Shown one piece after another: positions 1 to 11,575 of a DNA stretch of 64,000 nt (positions within the stretch are counted from its first letter, which is position 1; each line of letters begins with the position of its first letter). The translations under genes and the position numbers were made by a program. This DNA is from Penicillus capitatus (Eukaryota > Chlorophyta), in assembly GCA_965649825.1 (NCBI GenBank), contig OZ287705.1, forward strand, positions 558,001 to 622,000. The letters run 5' to 3'. The notes below the pieces were generated by a model that was not told the DNA's origin, searched no databases, and saw nothing but the letters and a program-made list of their open reading frames with translations.

Positions 1-780
1 TCTGAGATAAAGGAAAACGTAAACGAGGTAGAAGCCGAGACACAGAAGACTAAAACATCAACCGCAAAGCCAAAGGGAGAAGCCTCGAAGGCAGCAGACA
101 CTGCAAAGAAAACAAGAAGTACTGCTCCTAAGGCGAAGAAAGAAGTCAATAAGTTAAGAGATCGCTTAAAGAAGAGCAAAGGTGCATCGTCCAAGGCGAC
201 AGATTCTGAAGCAGAAGCAGTAGTGCCCACATGCTCTGCCGTCCACGGAGACAACACGTAAGAGCAATCAATCTCTAGCATCCATTCCAATCTCGCACCC
301 TGGTGCACCAGGAGACACAAGTGCTACTGTGATGCTTGTGCGCTGGCCGTGCTCAAGGAAAACCTGAGCAGTGGCAAGGCGATCAGGTGCCCGGCGTGTC
401 GAGAGGTGGTCCATCGGATCATCATGCAGGACGCCTTGGACGAAAGGAAGAGTCTGGGGATGCGCCGATGCAAGAGCGCCATGCTCGCCAGAGAGCTGCC
501 ACCGTCAGAGACGGCTGTCAGGAGGACGACCGAGAGGCTCGTGTTCGACGAGGACGTGGAGCAGATCATCATCCAGGAAGTGTTGGACAGGGGACCTCCC
601 AGACTGCGCCCCTGCAAGAGCGCTGCCGAGTTCCCCGTCGTCGATGCATCTGACAAGACGGACTCCACGAAACTGCGCAGACGCAAGAGCTTCGCGGGAG
701 GGATGAACGTGGCAAACGATCTGGATGACGACGACCCATGCAAGCTGCGCAGAAGCGAGAGCACAGATTTGCTTCTCTGA
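1..780 (+). CDS. RING-like zinc-finger protein, 3' part (5' end outside window)
   Basis: Two exons are visible, 1-257 and 312-780, joined across a 54-nt GT-AG intron in phase 2; the gene begins before the window. The first visible part is a Lys/Ala/Glu-rich, probably disordered tail. The join creates a Cys/His cluster: a Cys before the junction, then HKCYCDAC, then a spacer of about 18 residues, then CPAC. This resembles the second half of a RING finger, although the spacing is not canonical. The C-terminal 130 residues carry four copies of a short basic-Ser motif (RRCKSA, RPCKSA, RRRKSF, RRSES) between acidic stretches. If the RING reading holds it would be an E3 ubiquitin ligase; that is inference. 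The stop at 778-780 is clear. Confidence 0.55.
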
Positions 781-1758
781 ACACATGCAATCGTTTTTTC
801 TATCAAGCATCCGTCCGTTCAGAACTTTGCCAGAGGACGGTGGATTGCCGGCGTTCTACATTTTGTCTCGCATGAGGACGGAAACCCGATTGGCGGGTTC
901 ATTGTTTCGCATGCCAACGAACTCGGATTGGCATGTGCTGTCTCTACCGTTACTGAGCTTCGCTGAATGTTGATCACGAATCAACACATTCGACAAGCTC
1001 GATTTAATTATGGCCAAATGAATGCCCGATTCTCCAGTTATGTATGTCAAATCCAGTCAAGTTGGACTCTATGTTAGCAGTCTGGCCTGTTTCGTAAAAA
1101 AGATTGAGTTCCTCTACTGTGTTCCTCGCACGAATCGAATACGGTGATGGAGTGAAGAGACCCGACAAACTTCATCAACCTCTCTGGCTCTGCTTCCGCG
1201 AAAGATTCTGTCGCGTTCACGATCTTCCAATCATCCGTTCGGCGACCCGAAAGCGTTACTGTTATCCATCCAGGCAATCTTGACTCCGTGAAAGAAAAGA
1301 CAGATTGTTCTGAGCAGCTCGACCGATTGTTCTGCACTCTCGAAATGCAATGCAAACGCAGAATCACTGTCAGATTCTGCCGTCCGCCGACGCATCTCCA
1401 AGGAGAAGAGTTCGAGTCTCGCCTAACTACTGTACACATTTCCTGTCTACCCGACAATGGTTAGTTGCTTGTTCGTCGTTAGCGTCCTCGTGGACGTCTC
1501 CGAGCACGCCGCCGCCTACTGCTGAGGATTTAATTAAGAAAGATGAAAACGGCAGAGTTGCGACTATTCCTGTCAGTCAGTCTGGCGATTACAAATGACG
1601 CCGACGGTATTACACAGCAAAGACATCGTCTATCGTCTAGGTCTAAAGTATCACGCATCTAAAGCGTTCGCTCGCAGTCTTCCCCGAATAAACATGGCTC
1701 CGCAGCGCAAAAAGAAAAGCATTCAGAGAAGGCCCGGCCTCGACACAGCGCTGACCGC
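781..1758. other. Intergenic stretch containing the left inverted-repeat arm
   Basis: No convincing gene is seen between the zinc-finger gene and the end of the minus-strand membrane-protein gene. Positions 932-1395 are the inverted copy of 63538-64000 (annotated separately). The remainder appears unique. Confidence 0.5.
932..1395 (+). repeat. Left arm of an imperfect inverted repeat (partner 63538-64000)
   Basis: Read on the plus strand, this segment matches the reverse complement of the last 460 bases of the window with substitutions and a few small indels. Shared blocks include GATCACGAATCAACA, AAATCCAGTCAAGTTGGACT and CATCCAGGCAATCTTGA. The similarity begins at 932 because the partner reaches the window edge, so the true arm may be longer. 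It lies just beyond the 3' end of the beta-helix membrane gene, as its partner does beyond the 3' end of the paralogue. Both copies contain in-frame stops, so a coding role is doubtful. Confidence 0.85.
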
Positions 1759-4700
1759 TCAGGCAGCGGGGCACCCTTCGTCAGAGACGGCATCCGCGCA
1801 CGGAGCCGAGTTGTGCCGATCTGGAGGACGGATGTTGCGCATCGTCGCGAACAGTTGGACTTTCCTCGCCAACTCGGGCACGAGGCTTCGGATCTTGACG
1901 GAGAAGGAAAGCAGGCCCATTCCGTTCTCATACGTCGCCAAGAAGTCAGGATTGAGCAGCTCCAGCTTCAGGTCCGTGATGAGGTGGACGCCCGCGTACA
2001 TACGATAGAGAACGTAGGCGAAGAAGGCAACATTGGTGACGAAGGCAAAGACAAACATAGAGGTGCAGCCGAGCGGACTGGATGTCGGGTCGATCGAAAT
2101 GACGGCGGAATAGAAGACGACGATGGAGCAGACCAGCGACAGCGTCTCCAGATAGTTGAGATCGATGGAATTGTTCACGGCGACCCACGCCTTCCCCAGT
2201 CCCGACAGACGGACGAGACGGAAGAGCCCTCCGGCGTAGTCGGGAAAGTAGGATGCGTTCTGCGGAACTTGAAACGGACAGACGAGGGCTTGCAGGGCGA
2301 CGGCCATGATCAGGATGCCCGCGCACAGCGTCGCCTGTAGACTGGGACTGAGGTGCACGGAGAAAGAGACGACGGCGGCGATCATCGTCTTCCTCGTGAG
2401 GATGACCGACTCCCACGACCTCCTGAACCACTCCTTCCGGTAAGCGCGGTAGATAAACCAGTAACGCGCGATGAACTCGTCGTCTCCTCTGTGCTTCGTG
2501 TTCAGAGGCAGCCAGACGATGATCAGCAGGACGAAGAGGAGGGCGAGCGCGAGGCCCAAGAAGCCGACGATGTCGAGGGGTAGGTGCGCTCCTTGGAAGC
2601 AGGTGACTTCCATATCCGCCGCCCACACCTGCCGTTCCATCGCCTCCCTGGTGTACTGCTTGTAGGGATGGTCTCCCGGCAGCAGCTCTTCGACCTCGAC
2701 GCAGTTGACGGCCCTCAGCAGCTCTCTCACGATCTTGAGGTAGAAGAAGTGTATCGAGACGAGGGAGATGACGGTGAGATACGTCACGAGGCGCGCCAAG
2801 CTGATGCGTGACGATGGGCTGGCTGACGCGGATCTCCACGATTTGACGCGCAGGGCCAAGCAGCCGAGGGCGCACACCAGTAGCAGAGCGACCAGGACGA
2901 TCCAGGGAACGGCGAGCCGAGTCCACGCAGCGGCAATGGACGCGGGAACTGTGCCGTTCTGGAAAGAGCATTCGACTTCGGCGGACATGACGGCGAAAGA
3001 GAGACCGGAGAGGGAAGCTGCTCGCACACAGCGTCACTCTTCCGACAGCGTCTATCCTGACGTACCTTCGGCAGTGAGCAGACCCTCCACGTAGTGTCTC
3101 CATTCCAGATGCACCCCGAGCGCAACGCTGGTGATCTGCAGGTAGTTGATGAGGATCTAGAGGCGGCGCTGAATACCAAACGCAAGGGGGCGATACGGAC
3201 GGAGCGCACCTTTAAGGTTTCCGTCAGCTGCACAGTGGTCACGAGGCACTTCGCGTGGAGGATCTGATCCTGGGTGGCGGCCGGTCCGTCGGCGGCGTCG
3301 GGACTCGCTACGAAGCACAACGCGATCGCAGCAGTTTCGGATGGCACCGAGGGCGAACCTCCAAACTGTCCACTTCGCCGTGGCTCGACGGCTGCCGTTC
3401 TGCTGATGTGACGCGTTCGCCTGAACAAGTGGCGCCTGTCTCTCAACGTCTCGCGTTCTTCGTGCTTGAGGTGCTCAACGGTGGAGCCCATAGAGGCCAA
3501 CGTGATGGCGCAGAAGACTCCGACGAAGAAGAACGGCCAGACGCAGCTCAGGAGGAGAAAACCTGTCGAGGAACCTCCCCTCGGACACTCTTCGCAGTTT
3601 CCCTCGTAGGAGTGACCGAATCCGGACGCGCAGGATCCGCAAAGGAATCCTTCGTAAGCTTCGCTGCACTGAGGGTAGTCTGCGAAGCTCGGCACGGGTC
3701 CTCTCTCGAGAAGGCGAATACCCTCGAGCACGCGGTCGGGATCGCCGTAGAACGACTCCAGCTTCTGCCTCCTGCCGTCGTAGACGCAGGCCTTCGCGTG
3801 GATGCATTCCCTGAAGACGGGAGAGAACGGATTGGAGTGCCAGTAGCCGTCCTGAGGCACCATTGCCGCGCCGCCGTGGCACTCGGCGTGGCTCTCGCAA
3901 GGTCTGCACGGCAGCGAAGGATCCAGTCCATAGAAGCCTCGAGGACACAGGCTGCACTCCTTGGCCACAGTCGTCTCGCCCACGTGGCACTCTCGCGTCG
4001 AGAAAGGGATCTCCAGTCGGATGCTTGGGTTGCTCTCGCTGACGATCGTCAGCGTGTCCGAGATGCCGATGCCGTAGGCAAAGGTGCTGTCGATCACGGC
4101 GACCCCTTCGACGGTCGTATACCGCAGGCCTCCCGTGATGGATTCGGAGACGAGCGCCAGCGTCAGATTGGCGTCGGCGATGCCACGGGTGATCGTCTGG
4201 TTGAACGCATCCTCCACAACGATGCGCAGCTCGGCGGAACAGGAGACGTTGCCTCTGTCCTCTTCGCACGGAACGGCCAGCTTCTCGCCGCTTGCGACGG
4301 TCTTCAGCGGTCCACGGTGCCCGACGACGGACAGCTGCGCGGCGTTGGATCCTGCGTTGGCTCCCTGGCCGTTTACCCGGCCAAGACACTCGTTGTCGTA
4401 GATGTCTGAGCAGTGAGCAAGCATCTGCTCGCGTTTCGGCTCGGAAGCATTGAACTGCCAGACGAGGACTCTGTCCCAGTCGCCTGGACGGCAGGAGAAG
4501 GCGATACCGTCCGGCAGCGAAGAGAACACTCCACCGGCGTACTCTGCTCTGTTTCGCGTGACAGTGACGTTGTGGAAAAGAAAGCGCTGACAGGAGGTGA
4601 TGCCGAACAGCGCCGTGAAGCAGGACGTCCTGTTGGACTTGTTCCAGTACAGATCCTCCATCCGGACGGCCATACCACCTGCGAAGATCGGTGGAGCGCG

Positions 4701-7052
4701 CGCTCGGCGTGTGCGACGAGGCTGACCTCCGACCACGGCTTCGTTCTCTGCGAAGAGTGCGTTCTGGAATGCGATCTCGACGATGCTGAAGGAGGCGACG
4801 CTCTGGAGCTCCAGATTGAAGCCGCCGCCACAGCCCTCTTCCGAAGCGGTCAAGTGTCTGACAGGACCCAGATGGCCGGTCTCGGCATCGACGTCGGGGA
4901 ATGTTGTGTTCTCGGAAGGAATGGGCGAAAACGTCCGCCTCTCTTCGATCAGCCTCCCGATCTCTGGAGACGTCGACCGCAGCGCTTTGTTCCCAGAGAA
5001 ACGCGCTCCCTCGACCTGCGCAGCACGAACGGCTGAGACTGTGTGGCAGGCCTCGCAGGTGACATGCATTCAGTGTCGAAAAGGCGTGGCTTCCTGGCAG
5101 GTACTGCACGCCGCCGCCAACTGCCGCGATGTTGTTCCGTATGATGACCGGCCGTCCGTCGTCGGTTGCGAAAGTGACGTTGGGAGCGTCGAGGATGTCG
5201 ATGCCTCCGCCCACGATGGCGCGGTTGTCTTCGATCAACATGTCGCGGAACGCAACCGTCATCGACTGGCTCGTTATCGTCAGTCCTCCACCGATGCCGT
5301 AAGCTGTGTTGTTTCGTATGACCAGCGCCGAGAGATCGAGCAGCCCTGCTACACGAACGACGGTTTGCTGCGAGAGAAACAACAATGAGCGAGGATGACG
5401 ACCTCCGCTGTTCGACGCAATCGCGCCGCCGTAGTAGGCGTACGCCTCTTCGAGGACAGTCACGGCTTCCGGGTCGTCTGGATCGCGTTCGGTCTTGAGG
5501 AGGGTCGGTCCGGCGGAGAGAATGATGCCGCCGAAGAGGGATCTGCTTCGACGGAAGCGTGAACGGGAGATGGTCATGTGGACGGCCATCAGACACAGCG
5601 AGCCGCCACTGACGATGGCGGCGTTTCTGTCGAACTGACACGCGGTGATTCTGCTGTCCGCGGCGGAGTTTCCCGTTCCTCGAAAGTACATAGCTCCTCC
5701 GACGACGGCTCGGTTGCCGAGGAAGAGCGAGTCCTTCAGTCTCCACGTGGCGGCGAGATCGTCCATCGCCTCATATGCCAGAGCTCCGCCTCTCTCGCCG
5801 TCGTGTTCGAAGAACACATCGACATTCAGCGCATCTCTCTGTGATCTGCAGAAGGCGACGTTGTCCTGGAAAACGGTGTCCGAGACAAAGAACACCCTGT
5901 CGAAGTCGGTATCCGATTCGCCGCCGCCCCTGTCTAACACGCTGACCGCGCCGCCACCCTGGCATCCCGTATTCTCCGAGAAGACGGAAGCTCGGATGTC
6001 GATGGAGAGGAGACTGCGTGCCAAGATGGCGCCGCCCGTGCCGAAGATGCGTCGCGTCTCGCTGCCGTTCGCCATAAACGGCTCCTCTGCAATCTCGTCC
6101 GTCTTGATCCCCAGGGCTGCGTTCCTTGCAAACTCTGAATCCTCGACGGTGAGCGATGCGTTTCGGACGCTGCTTGCGTAGATGGCGCCTCCAGCGCTGG
6201 CTGCCGCGTTGCTCTCGAAGGTGGACATTCGGATGTCGAGGTCGGCATTCTCCGCAAATATGGCGCCGCCATCGAGTCCGCTGTTGTTGAGGAACACGCA
6301 CTCGTGAAAGCGAAGCACTGCACGACGACAAGACGCTCCAGGGCAAGACTTGGTGCGAACAGCAGCGCCAGGTGCCGGACGCTCTGTCCGACCGTTCTGA
6401 GTAAACTCAACGGCATCGAACTCCACTGACTGTGCGCCTCTAAACGGAAATGACGTGTCTGGCTCAACGACGACAGCCGAATCACCACATCCGACGAAAC
6501 GCAGGCGTTCAAGGCGGACGTCCGCTCCTCTGCAAAACCGCTCCCTGGGTCGATGGACGTTATGGCGAAAGGTCTGTCTCACCTGACGAACAATGCAGTG
6601 GCGGCGCCGTCTGGTCGACAGCGGATGGTCGTCGGCTCACTGCCTCTTCCTTCCAGGACGACAGCATCGCGACTGCGGATATGGACGGCGCTTCTCAGGG
6701 CGATCTCCTCGGAGACGAAGACGATTCTTGTGTCGACATCGGTCGCCGCGGCGGCGGCGGCGGCATCGCGGAGCTGACGTTCCGAACGCACGGTGATCTC
6801 CCTTTCGCCCTGGCCTGGCGTAGCTCGACGTCGATTCCCATCTAGAACCAGACGCCTTGTCGAAAGCAGCTGTGCGGCTCTTCGGCGACCTCGTTGTCCG
6901 TGTACGCGTGGCAGCAGAAGGACGAGAGCGACCAAGACGAGCACGTGGAATGCCGTCGCGTTTCTTCTGATCGCGCGATCCGTCGGACGGCGCGAAAGCG
7001 CATCGGGTATTCTCGTCTTTATCTCTTCGATGGCGAACAAACGAACTTTCAT
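1759..7052 (-). CDS. Giant beta-helix / cysteine-rich / multi-pass membrane protein (left paralogue)
   Basis: Seven exons on the minus strand: 7052-6583, 6529-5068, 5015-4727, 4678-3359, 3307-3210, 3156-3066 and 3017-1759, totalling 1662 residues. Introns are 48-54 nt; that at 5067-5016 appears to use a GC donor. A hydrophobic segment (HVLVLVALVLLLP) near residue 45 looks like a signal peptide or anchor. About 900 residues follow with recurrent NNxAxxxGGG and GGAIxA motifs typical of right-handed parallel beta-helix (polymorphic outer membrane protein-like) repeats. Next comes a Cys-rich block (CSLCPRGFYG, CGSCASGFGHS) of the GCC2/GCC3 or TNFR type. The C-terminal 500 residues hold about eight membrane segments and a short tail. 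Such proteins occur in amoebae, oomycetes and green algae; a receptor or channel role is inference. The start at 7052 is the only in-frame ATG close before the signal segment. RPL7 begins 148 bp away, divergently. Confidence 0.8.
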
Positions 7053-7199
7053 GTTGAAGATTCCGAAAGCACAACGTTCTCGGCGGGATTGCGCCAACTG
7101 AGTGCGTCGCGTCGGAGGAATGACGTCATCCGTTGTCGACCGAGGCGAAAGACGCGACAGGTCGATTTGCATTGGCGGCTCCTTCGATCGACCACGACG

Positions 7200-8154
7200 A
7201 TGTCGACCAGCAAGAAGCCCGTGCCGGAGACGGTGCTTAAGTACCGCAAGCGCGTTGAGGCGTGGTCCGCCGAGAAGGCGGCGAAGGAGAAAGAGACGGC
7301 AAAGCGCATCGAAGAAAAGAAGAAGATCGTCTTCAAACGCGCCGAGGAATACGTCAAGGAGTACAGACAGCAGGCGAGCATGACGTCGGCATCCAGCCAC
7401 GCCGCCATAAATTCCCTGTCTTCGCAGGAGGATGACCTGAGACGCATGGCCAGGGTCGCCCGCATAGAGAAGGGCTTCTATGTGCCTCCCGAGCCCAAAC
7501 TGGCCTTCGTCATCCGCATCAAGGGCATCAATAAGATGCATCCCAAGGTACGGCGAACAGATCTTGGCTGAGACACAACGGGAGTGCCTGTCCGTCTGCA
7601 GAGCCGCAAGATCATGCAGCTGCTGCGATTGAGACAGCTCTTCAACGGGATCTTCATCCGAATCAACAAAGCCACGGTGACGATGCTGCGATTGGTGGAG
7701 CCCTACATCGCCTGGGGATATCCCAACCGTAGGACCGTCTCGCAGCTGATCTACAAGCGCGGCTACGGCAAGGTACCTCTCGCCTCCCTGCTAAACGCAT
7801 CTCCCTTCCATCTCTCTGCCCTCAGGTGAACGGAGATCGCATTCCGCTGAAGAACAACGAGATCATCGAGGACGTAAGTTTCCTTGCGCCGCCACCGCCG
7901 CCACTGTCGCCATAACTGACCCCTTTGCTTTGTTCTAGGTCCTGGGTCAGCACGACATTATCTGTATGGAGGATCTGGTGCACGAGATCTGGACGGTAGG
8001 TCCGCATTTCAAGGAGGCCAACAACTTCCTCTGGCCTTTCAAACTCAACGCCCCGCGCAACGGCATCAAGAAGAAGAGAAAGCACTTCGTCGAGGGCGGC
8101 CAGACGGGCAACAGAGAAGACTTCATCAATGACCTCATTCGTCGAATGAACTGA
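7200..8154 (+). CDS. RPL7: 60S ribosomal protein L7 (uL30)
   Basis: Four exons (7200-7547, 7602-7772, 7826-7873, 7939-8154) encode 260 residues, close to the usual 240-250. All junctions are phase 0 with GT-AG introns of 53-65 nt. The N-terminus is the Lys/Glu-rich helix typical of eukaryotic L7 ([11 protein letters not shown]). Diagnostic L7 blocks follow: [68 protein letters not shown] and the C-terminal INDLIRRMN. The protein is part of the large ribosomal subunit and contacts 5S and 28S rRNA. It is transcribed divergently from the beta-helix membrane gene, with ATGs 148 bp apart. Assignment is secure. Confidence 0.97.
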
Positions 8155-8225
8155 CGCCGCTGTGTAACGCGCGGCGTTTCGCATCGTATGCGTCTCTTGG
8201 GGCGCCGCCCTCAACGCTTCCGTAC

Positions 8226-9272
8226 ATGACGTCTATTGCACGATTCGCCAGATACTGTCTTCCTCTTTTCCTCTGCCTCTGGCCACTCTACTCCATCTTC
8301 TGCGCTGTACACTATCGCCTGTACGCCGCCTCGTTGGACAATGCCCTTCTTCTCGACAACGCATTCGAAGGCTACCTGCGCCACCCGACGCCAGACCTGA
8401 TGTCCGGACGCCTCGACTCGGATACGGACGAAGGGCCACAGATGCGCAGCGCCTTCGTTGAAGGCTACCCCACACGGCAGCAGGAATTCGAATTGACCTT
8501 CACCAAAGACGTCCAACATCGCATGGCCTCTCCTTTCAAATCGCACGAGGACCTTCAATTCGTTCGGCATCTCTTTCGACCCATGGTCTCCTGCCCCTCC
8601 CTTCACCGAGTAGGCAACCGTTCGGCTGGTCACTGGATGTGCGGCATGCAGACGTTCCTCAAGAGAAAGCGCCAGTGTCAGGTCTATGCGTTTAACTGGA
8701 ACATCACTGATGTGACGTTTGAGGAGGCGTTGCTGGAGGAGAGCGCCTGCGTCGTCCACGTCTTCGATCCCTTTCTCTCGGACGATGACAAGCAATGGCT
8801 GCGACAGAGGCATCCCAGTCTGAAGCTCCATGACTTTACGGTGGGGGTGGCACGCGATACGCGTTATCTCTTTGACGAACTGGATCCGGAACTCAAGTCG
8901 GTCGAAGAGAAGAATCTCTATCAGATTACGCAGATGCTGCGGCACTCGTGGATCGATGTGCTCAAGATCGATTACCGTGGAGAGACGTCGGTGAAGCTGA
9001 GCGAAATTGCGGCGCATTGGAAGACGATGCAGAAGACGACGAACGCGTCGATGGCCTTTCCGGTCGGCCAAGTGCTCTTCCGGATGCCCACTGGCGGCGG
9101 CGGCGGCGATGCCCTCCAGATTGCCCGAACGATCGTATCTCTCGTGAACCTGGGGATGGTTGTGTTTCACGCAGAGGTGCATGATGGGACAGAGCATCCC
9201 TGGGAGGACATCGCCTTCAGTTTCGTCAACCTAAAGGACCGGCGTACCTTCAGAGACGTCCATCGTGTCTAA
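8226..9272 (+). CDS. METTL24-like (Methyltransf_22 family) type II membrane protein
   Basis: Single uninterrupted frame of 348 residues starting 72 bp after RPL7. Residues 12-30 form a hydrophobic signal-anchor (YCLPLFLCLWPLYSIF). The central region carries the family signature: VGNRSAGHWMCGM, then CQVYAFNWNITDVTFEE, then VVHVFDPF. Further on, DVLKIDYRGET corresponds to the DxLKxDxEG block of FkbM/METTL24-type methyltransferases. METTL24-like proteins are predicted SAM-dependent methyltransferases of uncertain substrate; Golgi or secretory-pathway location is inferred from the N-terminal anchor. A GGGGG tract from GGC repeats lies near residue 296. No intron is needed, unusual among its neighbours. 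Confidence 0.75.
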   Translation: MTSIARFARYCLPLFLCLWPLYSIFCAVHYRLYAASLDNALLLDNAFEGYLRHPTPDLMSGRLDSDTDEGPQMRSAFVEGYPTRQQEFELTFTKDVQHRMASPFKSHEDLQFVRHLFRPMVSCPSLHRVGNRSAGHWMCGMQTFLKRKRQCQVYAFNWNITDVTFEEALLEESACVVHVFDPFLSDDDKQWLRQRHPSLKLHDFTVGVARDTRYLFDELDPELKSVEEKNLYQITQMLRHSWIDVLKIDYRGETSVKLSEIAAHWKTMQKTTNASMAFPVGQVLFRMPTGGGGGDALQIARTIVSLVNLGMVVFHAEVHDGTEHPWEDIAFSFVNLKDRRTFRDVHRV

Positions 9273-9431
9273 CGAATCGGCGGCGGACGTGCTTCGGGGA
9301 GTACTTGATGTGACAGCGTTCCCTCGCTTGTATCGGACAGACGTATATATAGGCAAGGGTATCGTCGGCAACGTTCTATCTCTTCGGAACAACGAACGCG
9401 CCGTCGTTTGACGCTACTCGATTTTAGTGAG

Positions 9432-10573
9432 ATGCTTCGCCGCGTCGCATGGATCGCCGTTTTGATGATCACGCTTTCGCCTGCTCGCGGTACGTACCTT
9501 TAGGAAGCGACGTCAAGTTAAGTACTGAGGGTTAGGGCGGCGGGTTCTGAGGTCGTCTGGTGAGAGGGAGTATGGGACGGCGGGTTCGAGTTCTTCCGCT
9601 AATGCGTTCTCGAGTGGAGGCAAAACCGTTGTCGAGGCGCTCAGCAGTTCCAACGCCTTTACTGCCATTCGCGACGCCGCCGCGTATTCCATTGCGGAGG
9701 CCGTTGCGTCGGTCCGTCGATGGCGTCTGCCTCGGATGGGCGTTCGATCTCTTCGCTGCGTTTCTAGGTGCACTATGGCGGATCGGTGGAAGCCGAGGCA
9801 GAAGCGATCGCCGTTTCGACGGCCGAAGCGGTGGCCAATGCATATGCCTCGTCCTATGGACAGGTCTACGTCGAAGGCCACGGATTCGGAATGGCCGACG
9901 CACAGTCGCACGCTGAAGCCTTTGCCGAGGCTGTTGCCTATGCCTACGCAGAAGCTTTCGCCATTGCGACGAGCGACCGATACCAAGCCGTCGCCCATTC
10001 CGCCGCCGCCGCCATCTCCCGAGGCATCGCCCAAGCGCTCGTCCGCACCAGGTCAGGCAGCTGGCAAAAGAGTGACATACAGAAAAGCGAGATCCGCGTC
10101 TGCTGTACAGAGTTTCGGTGAACCTCGAGGAGAAAGGCTACGCCACGGCTGCCAAGAGGGAGCACGTCGTCGCCGTGACACGCGTCGTCGCTTCTGCCTT
10201 TGCGGACGCCTTGGCCACCGTCAAAGTTCACGAGCACCATTGCGCCGAACACCATTGTCACGAACACGACGGCCATGGCCACGATCACCATTGCCACGAA
10301 CACCACGGCCATGGTCACGATCACCATTGTCACGAATACCATGGCGCCGACACGACTTCCGAAAGCAACGCCATCAGCGACAGCTACACTCAACACTCCA
10401 CTCGCCGCCATTCCTCGCACTCGCGCTTCAGAAACCGTAAGCCGAACGGCGTTCTGCACGCTCCATAACTGAACGGACTTCTCCTAGGTGACGCCCGCCT
10501 TGTCGCGTGGGATAGCCATAAGCAGGAACCGCAGCAGGTCGCTCCAGACAGCCTTTACGCTTTCGGTTGGTAA
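9432..10573 (+). CDS. Secreted Ala/Glu-rich protein with a His-rich metal-binding-like tail
   Basis: Five exons (9432-9489, 9536-9711, 9768-10051, 10111-10436, 10488-10573) give 309 residues in a consistent frame. The first exon encodes a clear signal peptide (MLRRVAWIAVLMITLSPARG) and ends at the expected cleavage region. The mature protein has two low-complexity blocks: a long Ala-alternating segment with AEAEAIAVSTAEAVANAYA-type periodicity, then a block of HEHHC, HCHEH, GHGHDHHC units with 20 or more His and several Cys. The tail is Ser/Thr-rich. The second block should bind divalent metals such as Zn, Ni or Cu; the first may form a beta-rich fibre or coat. Function is unknown, possibly cell coat, cyst wall or metal buffering (inference). 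No family recognised. Confidence 0.7.
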
Positions 10574-10633
10574 CTGTCCGATGGATGTCACACTTTTGTG
10601 AACGTCATTTAACATGTCTTCCGGTTCGACAGA

Positions 10634-11539
10634 TTAAGATACGCCGCCGCGCCGTGCCGCTTCGGCGGCGGACTTCTCATCTTCGATCTCTTTGACCAGT
10701 TTGTCGACGTCCTCATCCGAGAGCACGCGCAGCCCTGTGTCCTTTTCCATCACTGCCAGCTCGATCGTCTTGCTACTGGCTTCGACCGTTTCGAGCAGCG
10801 CCCGAAGCGCAAGTTTGATCGTCTGCGTTCCGGACGTCTCGACAAAGTGCTTCTCCAGGTAATCCTGCACCGTCTTAGAATTCTTCCCGATCGACGTGCC
10901 TTTCCACGAAGAGTAGATGCCGGACGGATCCGTCTGATAGAGCTTTGGCTCGCCCTCGGGGTCGAATCCCACAATCAATGTCGAGATGCCAAACGGACGC
11001 ACTCCTGTGCTTTGCGTAAACTTCTGCTGAGCACCTGTCACATCACATCACACAATGGCGGCGCCGCCATCGTGGACCGGAGCCTACCTGCAACGTACTT
11101 CGTCAACGCATCGACTGAAATACGCTCATCCAATGAGAGCTGCGTGCTCAGCGCATGAACACGGGCCTTGTTGATCAGCACACGGGCGTCGGCTACGAGT
11201 CCAGCAAAGGCCAAACAGATATGCTCATCGATTTTCACGATCTTTCGAACCGTCCTGGCATCCTGCAGCTTTGCCACCGACTTTTTCTCGATCCCTGTTC
11301 GCCATTTCTCAAAGCCCATACTTAAGGCAGACGCCAAGAGAGCTACCGAGGGCAATAATATCCTTTCCTTTGACGCCGACCGCCAATGTGCCTTTGCGCA
11401 CCGCCTCCAAAGCATACTCCACCTGAAACCTATCAACCATCCGCCGCCAAGAGCTAAGCGTCGCTCAAGGGATCGTCTCCACGCACAGATGGCCATCGGG
11501 TGAGAAGACAGTGATCGCTCGATCGTACTTCGCCGCCAT
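10634..11539 (-). CDS. PSMA7: 20S proteasome subunit alpha type-7 (alpha4)
   Basis: Four exons on the minus strand (11539-11487, 11429-11347, 11294-11088, 11034-10634) encode 247 residues, matching the 248 of animal PSMA7. The start [18 protein letters not shown] is the alpha-subunit N-terminal gate motif, followed by [13 protein letters not shown] across the first junction. Other family blocks are [46 protein letters not shown] and [15 protein letters not shown]. It is a non-catalytic outer-ring subunit of the 20S core. The C-terminus is Lys/Glu/Ala-rich as in orthologues. The third intron ends in TGATGTGACAG, so the putative branch motif abuts the acceptor. It is divergent from the next gene, with only 36 bp between ATGs. 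Confidence 0.96.
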
Positions 11540-11575
11540 CGGCAATCGACGACGCAGACTTCCGTTGAACGAATA

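Noticed and set aside
3475-6582. Reading the left beta-helix gene as several overlapping genes because its long frames shift
   Set aside because: The shifts coincide with 48-54 nt introns at positions shared with the right paralogue; one spliced gene explains all frames.
8211-9197. 328-codon minus-strand frame opposite the METTL24-like gene
   Set aside because: It is antisense to a gene with clear family motifs and shows none itself.
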